This document shows, one piece after another, positions 21,289-31,600 of a stretch of DNA of 44,341 nucleotides; within the stretch, counting starts at the first letter, position 1; the number at the start of each line of letters is the position of its first letter. The position numbers and the translations under genes were made by a program. This DNA comes from Mycoplasmataceae bacterium (GTDB taxonomy: Bacteria > Bacillota_I > Bacilli_A > Mycoplasmatales > Mycoplasmoidaceae): assembly GCA_031289475.1 (NCBI GenBank), contig JAITPK010000061.1, forward strand, positions 1 to 44,341, read 5' to 3'. Below the pieces are notes generated by a model. It saw only the letters and a program-made list of their open reading frames with translations. It had not been told where the DNA came from and did not search any database.

Positions 21289-22509
21289 CTAAGATATTTT
21301 TATTTTTGTTGTTATTTCAAATTTTTTCGCATTATTCATATAAATGTCAATTTCATTGTCACTTAACATATCGGAGCTAATTAAACCTTTAGTTTTAATC
21401 ATGTTATCAATGAATAGCTTGGTATATAAGAAACCGCTCTGCCCTGTAATGTAAGCCTCTGCTGTCATTTGTGCTTTTTTAAATGAGTCTACTAGTCCTG
21501 GCGCGAATACGTGCACTTCCACTTTAGTTTCCTTACCATTCTTTAAACCAATAGCTTCAGCGACCATACATCCAGAGTCTGAGGTTAGACCATCATCTAT
21601 AATGGTTTGAATTTCATTAGGATATTTTGGTGGTTGTGGAATTGAATGCAATGTTAATTCATATGGAGATATCATTTGTCCATCAATCATTTTCTTTTCA
21701 TGTGATAAGCGTCCTAATGCAAATAATGGTTTAGCAAAGTCGATTCCCACTCCCGCATATTTGAAATATGCATTTTTAACACCTTTATATAGTTCTTTAG
21801 CATGAACGCCATAATATGCAGGTTCATCGTGAGAATGTTCTACAAAAGTAATTGGTGTATCAATGTAGTCGTATTTGCGGGTAATTGGCAAACTAAAGGC
21901 ATCGGTTCTGACAATTTTGCTATCAATCCAAGCAATGGCAGGTTCAGACATATCTCACAAAGCAGATGCTGGCGAAAATCAAAAAGGGATGAACCTTTTA
22001 GATTTTACACCTTCTCATACTAAGTTGTAAATGGTGTCACAACTATCTAGTTCCCTTACTGCAAGTCTTGTTGCTAAACACAATAAACCTGGAGCGGAAC
22101 CAGTACCGACAATGGCCAATTTATTATTTGTTTTAAATTTAGCATCATATTCAGTTAATAAATATTTTAAACCTTCAAATCAATCTTCTTTAATACCTTC
22201 GCCGGCTGCAAAATCTTGATAATTGGTTTTAAGTTCAATAGCAGCATCTAAAACATTTTTGGCAAAATGCAGGGGCAGAGCATTAATGATTAAATCAACT
22301 GAACCAACCTTTTCGCATAGATTCATAATGTTCTCATATTTACTAGCATCGAGTTTAAACCCTTGCATTTTGTTTGAGTACTTAGTTATTTCATTAACAC
22401 TAGTGATATCTCAGTCGGCGATGTAGATTTTTTCAACATTGTTTTCTTCACTTGCTCTTCTAGCAACTGTAGTGCCTTGAACACCAGCTCCGAGGATTAG
22501 AATCTTCAT
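21289..22509 (-). CDS. Saccharopine-dehydrogenase-like oxidoreductase
   Basis: 406 aa. The N-terminus MKILILGAGVQGTTVARRAS is a Rossmann GxGxxG/A site followed by IYIADWD, an acidic residue at the end of beta-2 that favours NAD. The remainder fits the Sacchrp_dh_NADP plus C-terminal family (SAPGLLCLATRLAVREL, then a SDSGCMVAEAIGLKNGKE region). Members include saccharopine, carboxynorspermidine and homospermidine-type dehydrogenases; the substrate cannot be read. The location between the polyamine importer and an aldehyde dehydrogenase makes polyamine or lysine catabolism plausible, but this is inference. Four TGA-Trp codons occur. Confidence 0.75.
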
Positions 22510-22584
22510 AATGATTCCAATTTTACTATGTAATAGTGTTTAGTGGAAAAAAATAATTTTGATCAATAGATCGTGTCGAAACTG

Positions 22585-23958
22585 TTAAAGTATTTTTTTA
22601 ATAAATTTAGTTTTCTTATCAGTCCAAGGTGGATAAAAAATTTCTGGATTAATTTTAGTGGTTGTTTCTACTACTGATTTAGTGTGGCTGAACAAGTTAA
22701 AACCATAAACACCATGGTAGGCGCCCATACCACTACTACCTACGCCGCCGAATGGCAAGTTGTGGTTGGTGGTATGCATAATAGTATCGTTAATACAAAC
22801 ATCGCCAGATTGTACTGTAGCCAATAAATTGGCGATGCATTTTTTATCTTTGGAGAAAATATAAAGTGCTAGCGGTTTCGGCAATAAACGCATGTCGTTG
22901 ATAATATCGGCAAAATCATCGCACACTATATAAGGTAGAATCGGTCCAAAGATTTCATCTTGCATTAGTGGATCACCAAAATTATTAATTTCTAATACAG
23001 TCGGTTCGATTTGCAAATTTTGTCTATCAAATTTTCCACCACAGTACGGTTTTCGATTTTCTAAATATTTTGTGAGACGGTCGAAATGTTTTTCATTAAT
23101 GATTCTAGGTAAATTTAGTTCTGTCAAAGTATTGGTACCATAAAATTTTGTGATATATAGTTGTAATAATTTTAAAAATTCATCTTTGACATTTTTGTTA
23201 ATTAATAAATAATCAGGGGCAACACATGTCTGACCACTATTCATTCATTTGCCTCTAGCAATTCTTTGAGCTGCAACTTTTAAATTGGCTGTTTTGGCAA
23301 CAAAGCACGGACATTTACCACCTAATTCCAAACAAACTGGTGTTAAACTTTTGGCAGCTTGTTGCATGATGATTTTGCCAACATGAACGCTACCGGTGAA
23401 AAAAATAAAATCGTATTGAGGTTCCATAATTTCTGTGTATTTAACTTCTTCAACCTGGACAACTTGAACATGACCAACATCAAATACATTATTAATAATT
23501 TCTTTAATAACTTTATTAATGGTCGGAACATATGGTGATAAATAAAGAATTGCGGTATTACCAGCAGCAACAGCATCTACTAGTGGTACAAGTGATAATT
23601 GCAATGGATAATTTCATGGCGCGAAAATTAATATAGTACCTAACGGTTCTTTAATAATTTTGGCGCTAGACAAAATGTTCATTAAGTTTGAACGAGCCTT
23701 CTTGGGTTTTGCTCACTGACGAATGTGTTTAATTGCATGTTTAATTTCATTTACAACGAGTAAATATTCACTAATAAAAATTTCACATTCACCTTTATTT
23801 AAATCAGTCTTTAAGGCTTCTCGTATATTTTCATATTGTTTTTCGATTTCATTTAAAAATCGTTTTAATTTTAAAATTCTAAAAGACAATAATTTTGTTT
23901 TGTCAGTATTGAAGAATTTTTTTTGTTCCTTGAATAAATTATTAATATATTTGTTCAT
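22585..23958 (-). CDS. Class 3-type aldehyde dehydrogenase
   Basis: 457 aa, short like ALDH3 and fatty-aldehyde dehydrogenases. Catalytic residues are present: the Glu in LELGGKCP (about 210) and the nucleophile Cys in NSGQTC (about 244), at almost the same numbers as in ALDH3. APWNYPLQL, FFTGSVHVGK, the PFGGVGSSGMGAYHG block and FNLFSHTKSVV follow. It would oxidise aliphatic or aromatic aldehydes to acids with NAD(P). A TATAAT at 23972-23977 (minus) lies 13 nt before the ATG with no Shine-Dalgarno. The preserved ALDH3 motif set suggests the gene is functional. Confidence 0.93.
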
Positions 23959-24050
23959 GCTCGAGACAAGTATTATAACTATAGAATCGAGTGTTTGGGT
24001 CTAACTAAATTGATTTTAATTGTCACAGAAACTATCCAATTTGAGATTCA

Positions 24051-24755
24051 TTATTTCAAAACTAACTTGTTACTTGTAATGAAATCGATTTTATACAATT
24101 TTTGAATGATGGATGCTAATAACTTACTATCAATTGTTCAAATGCTGATTAATAAGTTTTTTTCATGAATCGATTTTATATATTTTCTAGTTATTAGATT
24201 ACCTTGGATGCTAATGTTATATCCAAGAGCTAGAGCTTCATTTCCGTTATGTTTTGTATCCGCTAATGCAAAAAGGATGGCACTTGGTTCAATTATCTTA
24301 ACTTTTTTTAGTGCTTCTCAATCAAAACTAATAAAGTGTGTTTGAGTTAACATGCCTAAATCTTTAACTTTGTTAATTAATACTATTAAAGATTCATTGC
24401 TAAGATTAGTTTGCTTTATTTCGATAACAGCTACTTTATTAAAAGATTTACAAATTTCTAAATAACGATCAAATGTGCAAATAAAGTGTGGCGTTGTGAA
24501 TTTATATTTACAAATTTTATAATTTAATGGAAGTTTAAATATTTCGCTTGATTGTATTGTATTAATTTCCAAAACATCATTAGGCTCAGCAAAAGGTTTC
24601 GGTTCGTGTGAACAAACAAAAACATTATCTTTAGTTAATCATATGTCTGTTTCAATACCAAACACTTCTTTTTTATTAGCGGCTAATAAAAAAGATTCTT
24701 CGGTATTTTCAAAGGCTAAACTGCTTAATCCACGGTGAGCTATGAGTTTACTCAT
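24051..24755 (-). CDS. Glycerophosphodiester phosphodiesterase family protein
   Basis: 234 aa. It begins MSKLIAHRGLSSLAFENTEESF and continues with GIETDIWLTKDNVFVCSHE, the GDPD catalytic HRG...ENT...E-D...H motif (the second His is followed by Glu rather than Asp). VIEIKQTN and the C-terminal NLLISIWTID match the TIM barrel. It releases glycerol-3-phosphate from deacylated phospholipids and in mycoplasmas is linked to H2O2 and virulence, although no GlpO is visible here. Seven bases separate it from the upstream gene. A TATAAT ending 6 nt before the ATG coincides with the last codons of that gene. Confidence 0.88.
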
Positions 24756-24762
24756 GGGTTAA

Positions 24763-25212
24763 TTATAATGATAAAGCGATTTCGAATTGATCATAGTATT
24801 TGTGAGGCTTATCACCAGGAAGATATCAAACCACATCGGTAGCAATCGTTTTACTATTGACGAATTGATAATTTAATTCAATTGAATAGCTATCGGCATT
24901 ACTCTCAAATTTATTTACTTTCTTTAAAGCACTACGAATAATGCTTTCAATACTGTCACGATATTTTTGTTCGTTGATGTTAAGAGTGTTATCTTTGTAG
25001 TCAATGCACTTACTTACGATAGTGTCTTTGCTAACAAGTGGTCCTATTAACTCGTGATCATAATTTTGACGACCATTAGGCTTCTTTCTGTTTGAATCGC
25101 CATTATTATCGCCATTGTGACTAATGGCTAATGCTGCCATAGCACTTGCTGCAATGATGGCAATCGCTAAGGTTGCACAACCAATGGATATAAGTTTTTG
25201 TTTGGCTTTCAT
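24763..25212 (-). CDS. Single-pass membrane or secreted protein, unknown
   Basis: 149 aa. Residues 1-31 form a signal-anchor or signal peptide (KAKQKLISIGCATLAIAIIA and on) ending in an Ala-rich stretch; there is no clear lipobox. The mature part is Asn/Lys/Asp-rich with one TGA-Trp (VVWYLPGD). The ATG overlaps the stop of the gene upstream (TAATG), so it belongs to the three-gene unit 26584-24763. Not recognised. Confidence 0.65.
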
Positions 25213-26252
25213 TAAAATACCATCCTTTTAAAATTCTTGGTTACATCGTTGATAAAGATTTGCTTGATATGAATATATTTATTTTGATAACCTTCACCAA
25301 TAAAATTGAATGACTTATGAAATACATATGTTTTGATAGTGTCCTGTTGGCTTAGTTTAACTTCGACTTCAAAATATCCAACGCTAGTTTCAGGAATCAT
25401 AAAACCAGGGTTTCCAGTTAACGATGTACTAACTTGTTTGGAAGAGGTGTCATAAGAAGTACAAGTAGTGAAATCAATATCATAACTGTTGGTTACATAT
25501 GTTGTATTAGAATTTTCATATTTGTATTCCAATATTTTAGGGTCATTACCAATTGAATAATAGAAATTTGTTTTAGTGCTAATAATCGTAGTGGGGTTGG
25601 TGGCTTGCATATTTAATAAATGGGTAATTGGTTTTCTTAGGTCTTCACAATCTTGATTCATTTGGTAATAAACGATTGATTGTTTCTCAGATGAACCAGT
25701 TTTATTATTTAAATAATAACTATTGCTATTATTGAATCATCCACTTTCGTCATGAGCTTTTAAATAATTCGTGTATTTGAAAGTAACTGTTTGATCAATT
25801 AAATTCAGCTCATTTAAAAAGTTATTAGTATTTGATGATTGTGTTGTAAAAGTATTTTTGTTAACAACATCTGCATCATAATCAAATTTGAATGAAGCAT
25901 ACATGTCATAACTTGTTAACATTTGACTAAAAAATTTGGAATCACTAACATCAATATTAAAAGATGCTTGGTATACCTGGCATCGGTCTTTTTGCTGAAT
26001 TCATAGCGGAATGTCCGTATATGAATTACGGTTGATAGAGATGTTGTCGACAGCGGCAAATGGTAGGCTAATTGAAGCATTCAACATATTCATGGGCAAT
26101 GATACGTCCATGATCATATAAAAGTTCAAGCCGAAGAATCACTTGTTATTTTTGATATCGAGATTACCATCTACACTATCAATATAAACATAGTGATTAG
26201 CATTTACTAAGTTCTGCGACAACTCATTGATGTAATAAGTTGTGGCGCTCAT
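25212..26252 (-). CDS. Large Asn/Ser/Tyr-rich protein, unknown
   Basis: 346 aa from ATG 26250-26252, joining three reading-frame fragments through TGA-Trp codons. It is rich in Asn, Ser, Thr and Tyr with alternating beta-strand patterns and has no signal peptide or membrane helix. Composition resembles extracellular or phage-structural beta proteins more than a cytosolic enzyme. It starts two bases after the stop of the upstream gene. I recognise no family. Confidence 0.6.
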
Positions 26253-26254
26253 TT

Positions 26255-26584
26255 CTATGCTGATAGATATTTTAAGAAAGTAGTTGCAGCTTTACGGTAA
26301 TGGGTATAGTAGGTCGATGCTGAATAACCTAATTCAGCTGTCGGAACCTTATGCAAACCGATATTGCGTATTAAAGCAGCATCCTCTGGATCTAAACATT
26401 TTAAAATCAATTCAATTGTGCAAACATAGTTACGGTAGTGATTAAGTTTTTCATTATCTACTTCACTGTTAAGTATTTGATTATTAAGATTGTCTAATTT
26501 AATTTTGCAAATACGGTATCGTTCGCAGATTTCATCTACACGACTACGAACTGATCGGAAACGTTTATTCTGGTCTCTTTTCAT
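26255..26584 (-). CDS. Small basic helical protein (possible DNA-binding)
   Basis: 109 aa, first gene of a three-gene unit, preceded by the strong site AAAGGAGG six bases before the ATG. The N-terminal half is very basic (RDQNKRFRSVRSRVDEICER). The C-terminal part (LDPEDAALIRNIGLHKVPTAELGYSASTYYTHYRKAATTFLKYL) has the look of a sigma-region-4 or helix-turn-helix segment in which recognition follows SASTYYTHYRKA. It may belong to the MG284/MPN403-type mollicute proteins, from memory only. Regulation of the two following genes is a reasonable guess. Confidence 0.6.
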   Translation of the reverse strand: MKRDQNKRFRSVRSRVDEICERYRICKIKLDNLNNQILNSEVDNEKLNHYRNYVCTIELILKCLDPEDAALIRNIGLHKVPTAELGYSASTYYTHYRKAATTFLKYLSA

Positions 26585-26590
26585 AACATC

Positions 26591-26633
26591 CCTCCTTTCA
26601 TAAACTAATACAACAAAAATTGTAAATTTGCAA
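26591..26633 (-). promoter_or_regulatory. Ribosome-binding site and candidate promoter of the three-gene unit
   Basis: AAAGGAGG (26591-26598, minus) is the best Shine-Dalgarno sequence in the window. Upstream, TTGCAA (26628-26633), a 17-bp spacer and TATTAG (26605-26610) form a moderate promoter. The region between here and the metK stop at 26670 is extremely A+T-rich. Confidence 0.5.
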
Positions 26634-26669
26634 ATAAATTTTTTATTCCTAAATTTTTCTTAAAATTTT

Positions 26670-27800
26670 CTAAATATTTTCCAACAATTTTCCAACTTGA
26701 TTTATTTTTTCTCAAGGAAGTTGCAAATCATCGCGTCCAAAATGGCCAAAAGTTGCTGTTTTTTGATAGATTGGTTGTTCTAGTTTTAACACTTTTACAA
26801 TTGTTGCTAAATCCATATTAAAAGTTTTATTAACAGCATTATAAATTTTATCAATACTAACTACGTTAGTATTGAATGTGTCAATTCGAAATGAAATGGG
26901 TTTTGGTTCGCCAATTGCAAATGCTAATTCAACTTCACAACGTTCTGCTAATTTTGCCGCCACAATATTTTTTGCGATTCAACGTGCAAAATATGCACCA
27001 GTTCGGTCCACTTTTGTGTAATCTTTTCCACTAAAAGCACCCCCTCCAATGTGCGCAACAGCCCCATAATTGTCGACAATAATTTTTCTTCCAGTAAGCC
27101 CTGTATCACCGATTGGACCACCAATAATGAAGTCACCAGCGGCATTAACGCGAGTTTGAAAATTAGTGTTTAAGTGGTATTTTTTGGCTAATGGAATCAT
27201 GATTTTATTAACTACAAAATTATGAAATGCCTTACGATCAATAGAGGCTTCGTGTTGTATTGACATTAGCATATTATCAATTTTTGGTGTCTTGTTGCTT
27301 CAATCAATAGTAACTTGAGATTTCATATCATACTTTGCACCTTTAAATTGATGTTTGTCGATTAAACTAGTAGCAGTTTTTACTAACTCATGTGCCAACA
27401 TAGTGGATAATGGCATGTAAGTTTTTGTTTTGTTAGTTGCATACCCATAAACAATACCTTGATCACCTGCGCCTAAAATATGTTTATCTTTTTTATCTAC
27501 TAGCTTATTAATATCTGGTGATTGTGAATGGATATTACTAAAAATTGTAAATTCATTTTCATCATAACCTAATGGTTTTAAAATACTTCAAGCTACCTTT
27601 ACAACATCAACGTATGCTTTAGTTGTAATTTCACCACCTATGACGATTAAATGGTTACTCGCTAACACTTCACAAGCCACTCGGCTTTGTTTATCTTGTC
27701 TTAAGCATTCATCTAAAACCGCATCGGCAATTTGGTCACAGATTTTATCTGGGTGTCCTTTACCTACTGATTCGCTTGTATATAGTTCAAATTTGTTCAT
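26670..27800 (-). CDS. metK: S-adenosylmethionine synthetase
   Basis: 376 aa. It makes SAM from methionine and ATP. Diagnostic blocks: [24 protein letters not shown] at the N-terminus, [64 protein letters not shown] and the C-terminal [18 protein letters not shown] encodes Trp at several points. AAGGAG precedes the ATG. Expression should fall when SAM is abundant because of the S-box riboswitch directly upstream. Confidence 0.97.
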
Positions 27801-27811
27801 ATTACTCCTTA

Positions 27812-27849
27812 TAAAAGAAAACTACTCCCATAATTTGCATGAGAGTAGT
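27812..27849 (-). terminator. Intrinsic terminator of the metK riboswitch
   Basis: On the minus strand ACTACTCTCAT / ATGGGAGTAGT form an 11-bp stem with one G-U pair, a 7-nt loop GCAAATT and the U-rich tail TTTCTTTTAT. It ends 11 nt before the metK ATG and forms the off state. A competing pairing, TTGCATGA (27868-27875) with TCATGCAA (27835-27842), would break the top of this stem. Confidence 0.88.
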
Positions 27850-27940
27850 GATAGATTATCAGTACCATCATGCAAGTTTTAGCACCTTGTATATTTACAG
27901 GTTGCTGTGTGATCATCGGGCTTGTCCCTATCACACTCTT
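27845..27940 (-). promoter_or_regulatory. SAM-I (S-box) riboswitch aptamer
   Basis: Read on the minus strand, the conserved S-box core is present in order: P1 strand GAGTGTGATA, AGGGACAAGCCCGATGA (P2 with the kink-turn and GGGAC/GCCC pairing), GCAACC, a P3 hairpin around TGTAAATATACA, AAGGTGCTAAA, a short P4, GATAAT, and the closing P1 strand TATCAC pairing with GTGATA. These match the SAM-I consensus including the bases that contact SAM. With the terminator downstream it should switch metK off at high SAM. Confidence 0.93.
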
Positions 27941-27953
27941 TATGGTTGAGAGT

Positions 27954-27959
27954 ATTATA
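27954..27959 (-). promoter_or_regulatory. -10 box of the riboswitch-metK transcript
   Basis: TATAAT lies about 16 nt upstream of the aptamer P1, giving a start near 27947 and a leader of about 147 nt that holds the whole riboswitch. The -35 region is weak and A/T-rich. Confidence 0.6.
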
Positions 27960-27974
27960 TAAGATGTTGAAAAA

Positions 27975-29042
27975 TTATTTATATATTAATGATTTTTCTT
28001 TGTTAGTTAATACTCGTAAAGCACCTTCAAACAAAGCTTGCATTTCATCTTCGCCTGGATAGATAGTGTATTTAATGTTCTTATCCAAGTGTTTTAATAA
28101 ATATTTCATGAATAATTTTGAATAAGCAATGCCACCAGTAATTATTAATTGATCAATTTTTCCATTGGCAGCAAAGTATAAACCACCAATTTCTTTGGCA
28201 ACTTGATAAGCCATAGCTCTAATATAGAAATCGCATTGTTTATTACCATTGTTGGCTTTTTCCTCAATACTTCTAATATCGGAAGTGCCTAGATAAGCCA
28301 CCATGCCGCCATGACCAACTAGGCATTTTTTAATTTCAGATTTAGACAGTTTATTGCTAAAACATAAATCTACTAAAGGAAAAACTGGTACACCACCTGC
28401 TCTTTCGGGAGAAAAAGGACCGTCGCCCCCTAAAGCATTATTCACATCAATTGCTTTACCAAGATGATGCCATGCGATAGATATGCCACCACCTAAATGA
28501 GCAACAATTAAGTTTAATGATTCATATTTTCTTTTGATATTGGCAGCATAGCGTTTGGCTACTGCTTTATGGTTTAATGCGTGAAATGCACAACGTCGTT
28601 CAAATAAATTAGTGCCTGATACTCTGGCGATATCGTTCATTTCATCAACAACCACTGGATCAACAATATATGCTGGTATTTTATATTTTTGAAAATATTG
28701 AAAAGCAATTATGGCACCGAGATTGGAAGCGTGTTCACCATATTTTGCATGTTTTAAATCGTTAACCATTGCTTGGTTAACAATAAAAGTTCCCGATTGG
28801 ACAGGTTTGATTAATCCACCACGGGCCACAACATATTGAAAATCTTGAATTTTATAATGCGTTTTCTTTAAGAATTCGTCAATCATTGCTTGACGATAGT
28901 TTTGTTGTTCTGCTACGGAGTGGAAGGCATTTATTTCCTTCGGACTATGCCTTAGTGTGGTGCTTTCTTTTAGCTGGTCGTTACGATAAATTGCTAATTT
29001 GGTGGAAGTGGAACCGGGATTGATAACTAAAATTAGGCGCAT
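27975..29042 (-). CDS. buk: Butyrate / branched-chain fatty-acid kinase
   Basis: 355 aa ASKHA-fold kinase producing ATP and butyrate, isobutyrate or isovalerate from the acyl phosphate. It begins LVINPGSTSTKLAIY. GGDGPFSPERAGGVP is the signature separating Buk from acetate kinase, and HLGGGIS and LIITGGIAYS line the nucleotide site. AGGAG is upstream of the ATG, which overlaps ptb by 10 nt. It is the last gene of the branched-chain amino acid operon and its ATP-forming step. Confidence 0.95.
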   Translation of the reverse strand: MRLILVINPGSTSTKLAIYRNDQLKESTTLRHSPKEINAFHSVAEQQNYRQAMIDEFLKKTHYKIQDFQYVVARGGLIKPVQSGTFIVNQAMVNDLKHAKYGEHASNLGAIIAFQYFQKYKIPAYIVDPVVVDEMNDIARVSGTNLFERRCAFHALNHKAVAKRYAANIKRKYESLNLIVAHLGGGISIAWHHLGKAIDVNNALGGDGPFSPERAGGVPVFPLVDLCFSNKLSKSEIKKCLVGHGGMVAYLGTSDIRSIEEKANNGNKQCDFYIRAMAYQVAKEIGGLYFAANGKIDQLIITGGIAYSKLFMKYLLKHLDKNIKYTIYPGEDEMQALFEGALRVLTNKEKSLIYK

Positions 29043-29935
29043 ACTAGTATCGCTCCTAGAATAATAGAGTTTAATTTTGTTTGTGAGGAATCAGCCCGAC
29101 TTGTAACGATAATAGGACATTTTGCACCAACAACAACTGAGGCACTATTAGCATTTGATAAGAACATCGAAGTTTTATAAAACACATTACCAGAAACCAA
29201 TTCCGGAAAAATCAAGATGTCAGCATGACCGGCGACGTCACTATTAATATTTTTATGTTTAACAGATTCAAGAGAAACTAAATTATCAATTGCAAACGGT
29301 CCATCTAAAATAAAGTCATATTTATTCTTATCGGTACGATATTTATTTACTAATATTTCTGCGTCAGTTGTGGAAACAATTTTAGGATTTATTTTTTCTA
29401 CGGCCGAAACTAATCCAATTTTTGGCATAGCTATACCGATTTTTTTAGCAACTTTTCATGCGTTCTCAATTAATAATCATTTTTCATCAACAGACGGATT
29501 AATATTCATTCCACCATCTGTCATAATTAATGTTTTATTTAATAACGGATAGGATAATATCGATACATGAGATAGCAACTTTGCATCTTTTATTCCATTG
29601 ACAGAATCAACAACCGCTTTAAGAAGAAACTTGGTGTCAATTAATCCTTTCATAATGATAGGGTTTGGTAGTTTTTTTGAAAGAGCAATAGTTTTTTTGC
29701 CAATTTCAATTAGATCTATTTCGTGAATTATGTTGGCTGTTATATTGTGCTTGATGATTAATTTTTCAATTTCTGTTTCGTTCCCGATTAAAGTTAGTTG
29801 TAACGATAGATATTGTAGAGCATGCTTGATTGCGATAATTACTTCTTCATCGTGGGCAGCAGCAACAATTAAGGAAAAACTATTATTTTTTGCTTTGCCG
29901 GCTAACCTCTCTAGCATTTCAAAATTAGTTTTCAC
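29033..29935 (-). CDS. ptb: Phosphate butyryltransferase (branched acyl-CoA active)
   Basis: 300 aa Pta/Ptb family protein converting acyl-CoA and phosphate to acyl phosphate. Recognisable blocks: SLIVAAAHDEEVIIAIKHAL, MKGLIDTKFLLKAV, LSHVSIL, TDGGMNINP, the DFILDGPFAIDN segment (typical DGPLALDNA), and ADILIFPELVSGNVFYK. One TGA-Trp follows DEK. The start is GTG at 29933-29935, supported by GAGGATA upstream at the leucine dehydrogenase stop. It pairs with Buk as in clostridia and Enterococcus. Confidence 0.94.
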
Positions 29936-29937
29936 TT

Positions 29938-31047
29938 CTATCCTCTAAAATCGCAACTGAAATTTTTATTTATTTCACCAACATCATCAATTCTATTTTG
30001 TGCATATAACATTGCCGCTTTTTGTGTACCAATATTTTTACTCTTAGCTAATTTATAAATTTCCAACAAACGATTATAAATTTTTTCTGTATCACGCGTA
30101 GCGGCATCTTTGTTGTATCCAATTATTTCATGATAAACATTAATGACACCGCCGGCATTGATAATAAAATCTGGGGCGTATAAAATGTTTTTATTTTTTA
30201 ACATGATGTCGTGTTTTACATCATCTAATAATATATTGTTGGCGCTACCAGCAACAATTTTAGCTTTCAACATTGGGATTGTGTTATTGTTTAATAATCC
30301 CCCTAAAGCGCATGGGCAAAAAGCATCAACATTTAATGAATAAATTTTTTCAGGAGGTACAAACTCTACTTCAGGGTGTTCTTTATGCATACGATCGATA
30401 TTGTGCTGGTTCATTTCGGTGAAATAAATTTTCTTCGCTTTGTTGGCAACTAAATGTTTAATTAGATAATAACCAGTTTGTCCAGCACCTTGTACGGCAA
30501 ATGTATATTGAGAAACGTTGTCATTACCAAATTTTGCTTTCAAAGTAGCTTTAACACCTAAATAGATGCCATAACCTGTCATGATGGATGGGTTGCCTGA
30601 TTTACCTTCTAAACCGCAAATGTATTTAGTTTCCATGGCCATATAAGAGCAATCGGTTGTGTTGATATTGATGTCTTCACCAGTCCAAACTCGACCACGC
30701 AAAGAGTTAATGTGGCGACCATAAGCACGCATTAAAACCTCGTTTTTCTTGCTAGGATCACCGATTATGACATTTTTACAACCACCTAAATTTAAACCAG
30801 CACCAGCATTTTTGTAGGTCATGCCTCTTGCTAAACGCATTACATCAAATAATGCATCATCAGCTGATTCATAATTTCAAAATCTTGTACCACCGGTAGA
30901 TGTTCCGAGTGTTGTATTGTGAATACAGGTTATGCCCTTTAGTTTAGTGTGCTTGTCTCTAAAGAAAATAATTTGTTCGTATCCTTGTTCTGCCATTTTT
31001 TCAAAAATAACATCTGTTGTAAATTTTATTCTTTTAGTGTTTTTCAT
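29938..31047 (-). CDS. Leucine dehydrogenase-like enzyme, copy 1
   Basis: 369 aa Glu/Leu/Phe/Val dehydrogenase of the Bcd type: [48 protein letters not shown] (the Lys of MTYKN and of GGxK are the substrate and catalytic lysines), and APDFIINAGGVINV. The dinucleotide site is VQGAGQTG and is followed by FTE, an acidic residue expected for NAD. It deaminates branched-chain amino acids to 2-oxoacids. Relative to copy 2 the WTGEDININTT region is changed, so its substrate range may differ. TAGGAGAAGAG precedes the start, 10 nt after vorC. Confidence 0.92.
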
Positions 31048-31057
31048 ATCTCTTCTC

Positions 31058-31600
31058 CTATTTTATGGAACGAATAAAGTTCCGTCCTTCATTAATTGCT
31101 TGCATATTTACAGGCACAAATTTTGCTTTACGTTCACCAAGAATATGTTTAACAATATCCTCAATAATATGGTCATCAAAAATTTTTGTGAGTTCTAAAT
31201 AAGCACCAACCATAACCATATTAGCAGCTTGTGGTAAGCCTACTTTAGTAGCAATTGTATTAATTGGCACTCCAAATGATTTCACATTTACATTAGTTTT
31301 ATTCATTAAATCAGAGTTGTATAAAATGATACCATCTGGTTTAACGGCCTTTTCAAATTTGTCTAGAGATGGTGCATTGAAAACAACCAAGTGATCAATT
31401 TTAGAAAATACTGGTGAATCAATATTAGCGTCAGACACAATCACGCTACAGTTGGCAGTACCACCACGGGTTTCTGGACCATATGATGGAAACCATAATG
31501 CATTCATTTTGGCTTCAACAGCACCGTAGGCGACAATTTTACCAAACATCATTACACCCTGGCCACCAAAACCGGCAGCTTTTAAATTAATAGTTTTCAT
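31058..31600 (-). CDS. vorC: 2-oxoacid:ferredoxin oxidoreductase, gamma subunit
   Basis: 180 aa. The N-terminus INLKAAGFGGQGVMMFGKIVAYGA and SYGPETRGGTANCSVIVSD are hallmarks of the gamma domain that helps bind CoA. The ATG overlaps the beta subunit stop by one base (TAATG), with AGGAG upstream. It forms the VOR/KOR-type complex with the three genes before it. Confidence 0.93.
   Translation of the reverse strand: MKTINLKAAGFGGQGVMMFGKIVAYGAVEAKMNALWFPSYGPETRGGTANCSVIVSDANIDSPVFSKIDHLVVFNAPSLDKFEKAVKPDGIILYNSDLMNKTNVNVKSFGVPINTIATKVGLPQAANMVMVGAYLELTKIFDDHIIEDIVKHILGERKAKFVPVNMQAINEGRNFIRSIK

Noticed and set aside
24762-24767. Dedicated promoter for the glycerophosphodiesterase gene.
   Set aside because: The TATAAT coincides with the last two codons of the upstream gene and no -35 is evident, so read-through transcription is as likely; kept only as a possibility.
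26255-26584. An alternative sigma factor.
   Set aside because: Only a weak region-4-like segment is visible and there is no region 2, so it is listed as a small possible DNA-binding protein.
27975-29042. Acetate kinase.
   Set aside because: GGDGPFSPERAGGVP, the 355-aa length and linkage to ptb fit butyrate kinase, not AckA.
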